Part shown: piece by piece, positions 5,303 to 5,688 of the stretch
Numbering within the stretch: position 1 is the first letter of the stretch
How the letters are laid out: each line of letters begins with the position of its first letter
NCBI GenBank assembly: GCA_030695285.1
Contig: JAUYTF010000157.1
Location: forward strand, 1-5,688
Source of the DNA: Eubacteriales bacterium
GTDB lineage: Bacteria > Bacillota > Clostridia > Christensenellales > CAG-138
Direction: 5' to 3'
DNA length: 5,688 bases
Notes under the pieces: generated by a model
The model's database searches: none
What the model was told of the DNA's origin: nothing
What the model saw: the letters and a program-made list of their open reading frames with translations, nothing else
Made by a program: the position numbers and the translations under genes

Positions 5303-5333
5303 AAGAGCCGGAGCGTTTGCCCCGGCTTTTTTT
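5303..5333 (+). terminator. Rho-independent terminator of birA-bioY, possibly bidirectional
   Basis: AGCCGG (5306-5311) pairs with CCGGCT (5322-5327). The stem is extended by an inner GC/GC pair after one mismatch (A5312/C5321), and a run of seven T closes it (5327-5333). It begins 16 bases after the bioY stop. The left flank AAAACAAG gives T-rich sequence on the other strand, so it could also stop the converging peptidase transcript. Confidence 0.88.
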
Positions 5334-5388
5334 GTTGAAGTGTTATGCTCTATTGTCCAAAGAAAAAACCTGCGTCTGGTAAAAAATC

Positions 5389-5688
5389 TCAAGTGCGCTG
5401 CTTGAGCAGTTTTCTCACGCGCTTCCAGTCCGGATAATACACATCCATCCGTCGCCAGAATCGCTCCCCGTGCCCCGCCTCATGCAGATGGCAGAGTTCG
5501 TGCGTGAGCACGTATCTGAGGCACTCCGCGGGCTTTTCCACCAGCCGAAGATTGAGCGTTACCAGCGCGGTCTTGATGTTGCAGGTGCCCCAGCGCGTCT
5601 TCATATCCCGCACCTTCAGCTCGCCTGCGCGCTTGCCTACCGTTCGCTCGATTGCGGGCAGCATTGCGCCGGCCGCCTCGTAGAGCTC
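5389..5688 (-). CDS. YgjP/M48-like zinc metallopeptidase (5' truncated at the window edge)
   Basis: This is the C-terminal part (99 codons visible) of a protein of the YgjP-like group (COG1451/DUF45 type), related to M48 metallopeptidases. The diagnostic stretch is YVLTHELCHLHEAGHGERFW: HExxH supplies two zinc-binding His and the catalytic Glu, and the following HEAGH supplies a third likely ligand. Upstream lies MKTRWGTCN, matching the family's M-x-x-RWG-x-C segment, and the end PDWKRVRKLL also fits. The frame stays open to position 5688 (ELYEAAGA precedes the first Met at 5664), so that Met is internal and the start is beyond the window. It runs toward bioY, with about 100 bases and the terminator between the stops. 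Its substrate is unknown, and no link to biotin is evident. Confidence 0.9.
   Translation of the reverse strand, partial: ELYEAAGAMLPAIERTVGKRAGELKVRDMKTRWGTCNIKTALVTLNLRLVEKPAECLRYVLTHELCHLHEAGHGERFWRRMDVYYPDWKRVRKLLKQRT

Overview
The window looks like a piece of the chromosome of a GC-rich member of the Firmicutes, probably a Clostridia-type anaerobe. The evidence is strong AGGAGG-type ribosome binding sites, sigma-A-type promoters, a BirA with an N-terminal DNA-binding domain, and a solitary BioY biotin transporter component. The species cannot be told from this sequence. Most of the DNA is GC-rich (one line counted by hand in birA is about 72% GC). The stretch from about 1,535 to 3,590 is clearly AT-richer (hand-counted lines of 28-45%) and looks like an acquired insert.

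Left part (1-1,531): the 3' half of an ABC exporter ATPase gene, then its ABC-2 type permease, closed by a strong terminator. Between them is an unusual structure. The start of the permease gene, with its ribosome binding site, is present three times at exact 59-base intervals. The first two copies encode 20-residue peptides that resemble the permease N terminus, each stopping at an ATGA overlap with the next start. The third copy is the permease itself.

Middle part (1,532-3,589): a promoter wrapped in four copies of a 9-base site and followed by a leader hairpin drives two closely spaced genes. These are a small coiled-coil-like protein resembling the DUF6788 group and a predicted nucleotidyltransferase-fold protein. 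The layout resembles a self-regulated toxin-antitoxin or defence module, but that role is inferred. After them comes an AT-rich gene for a protein with two predicted membrane segments and an unrecognised soluble domain.

Right part (3,590-5,688): a near-consensus promoter reads birA (biotin-protein ligase and repressor), followed by bioY (substrate-binding part of a biotin ECF transporter) and a terminator. Two 43-base tandem repeats, each holding a perfect 6-bp hairpin, lie between birA and bioY. Together the two genes import biotin and attach it to carboxylases. On the opposite strand, running in from the right edge, is the C-terminal part of a YgjP/M48-like zinc metallopeptidase. No tRNA, rRNA, CRISPR array or insertion sequence was seen.
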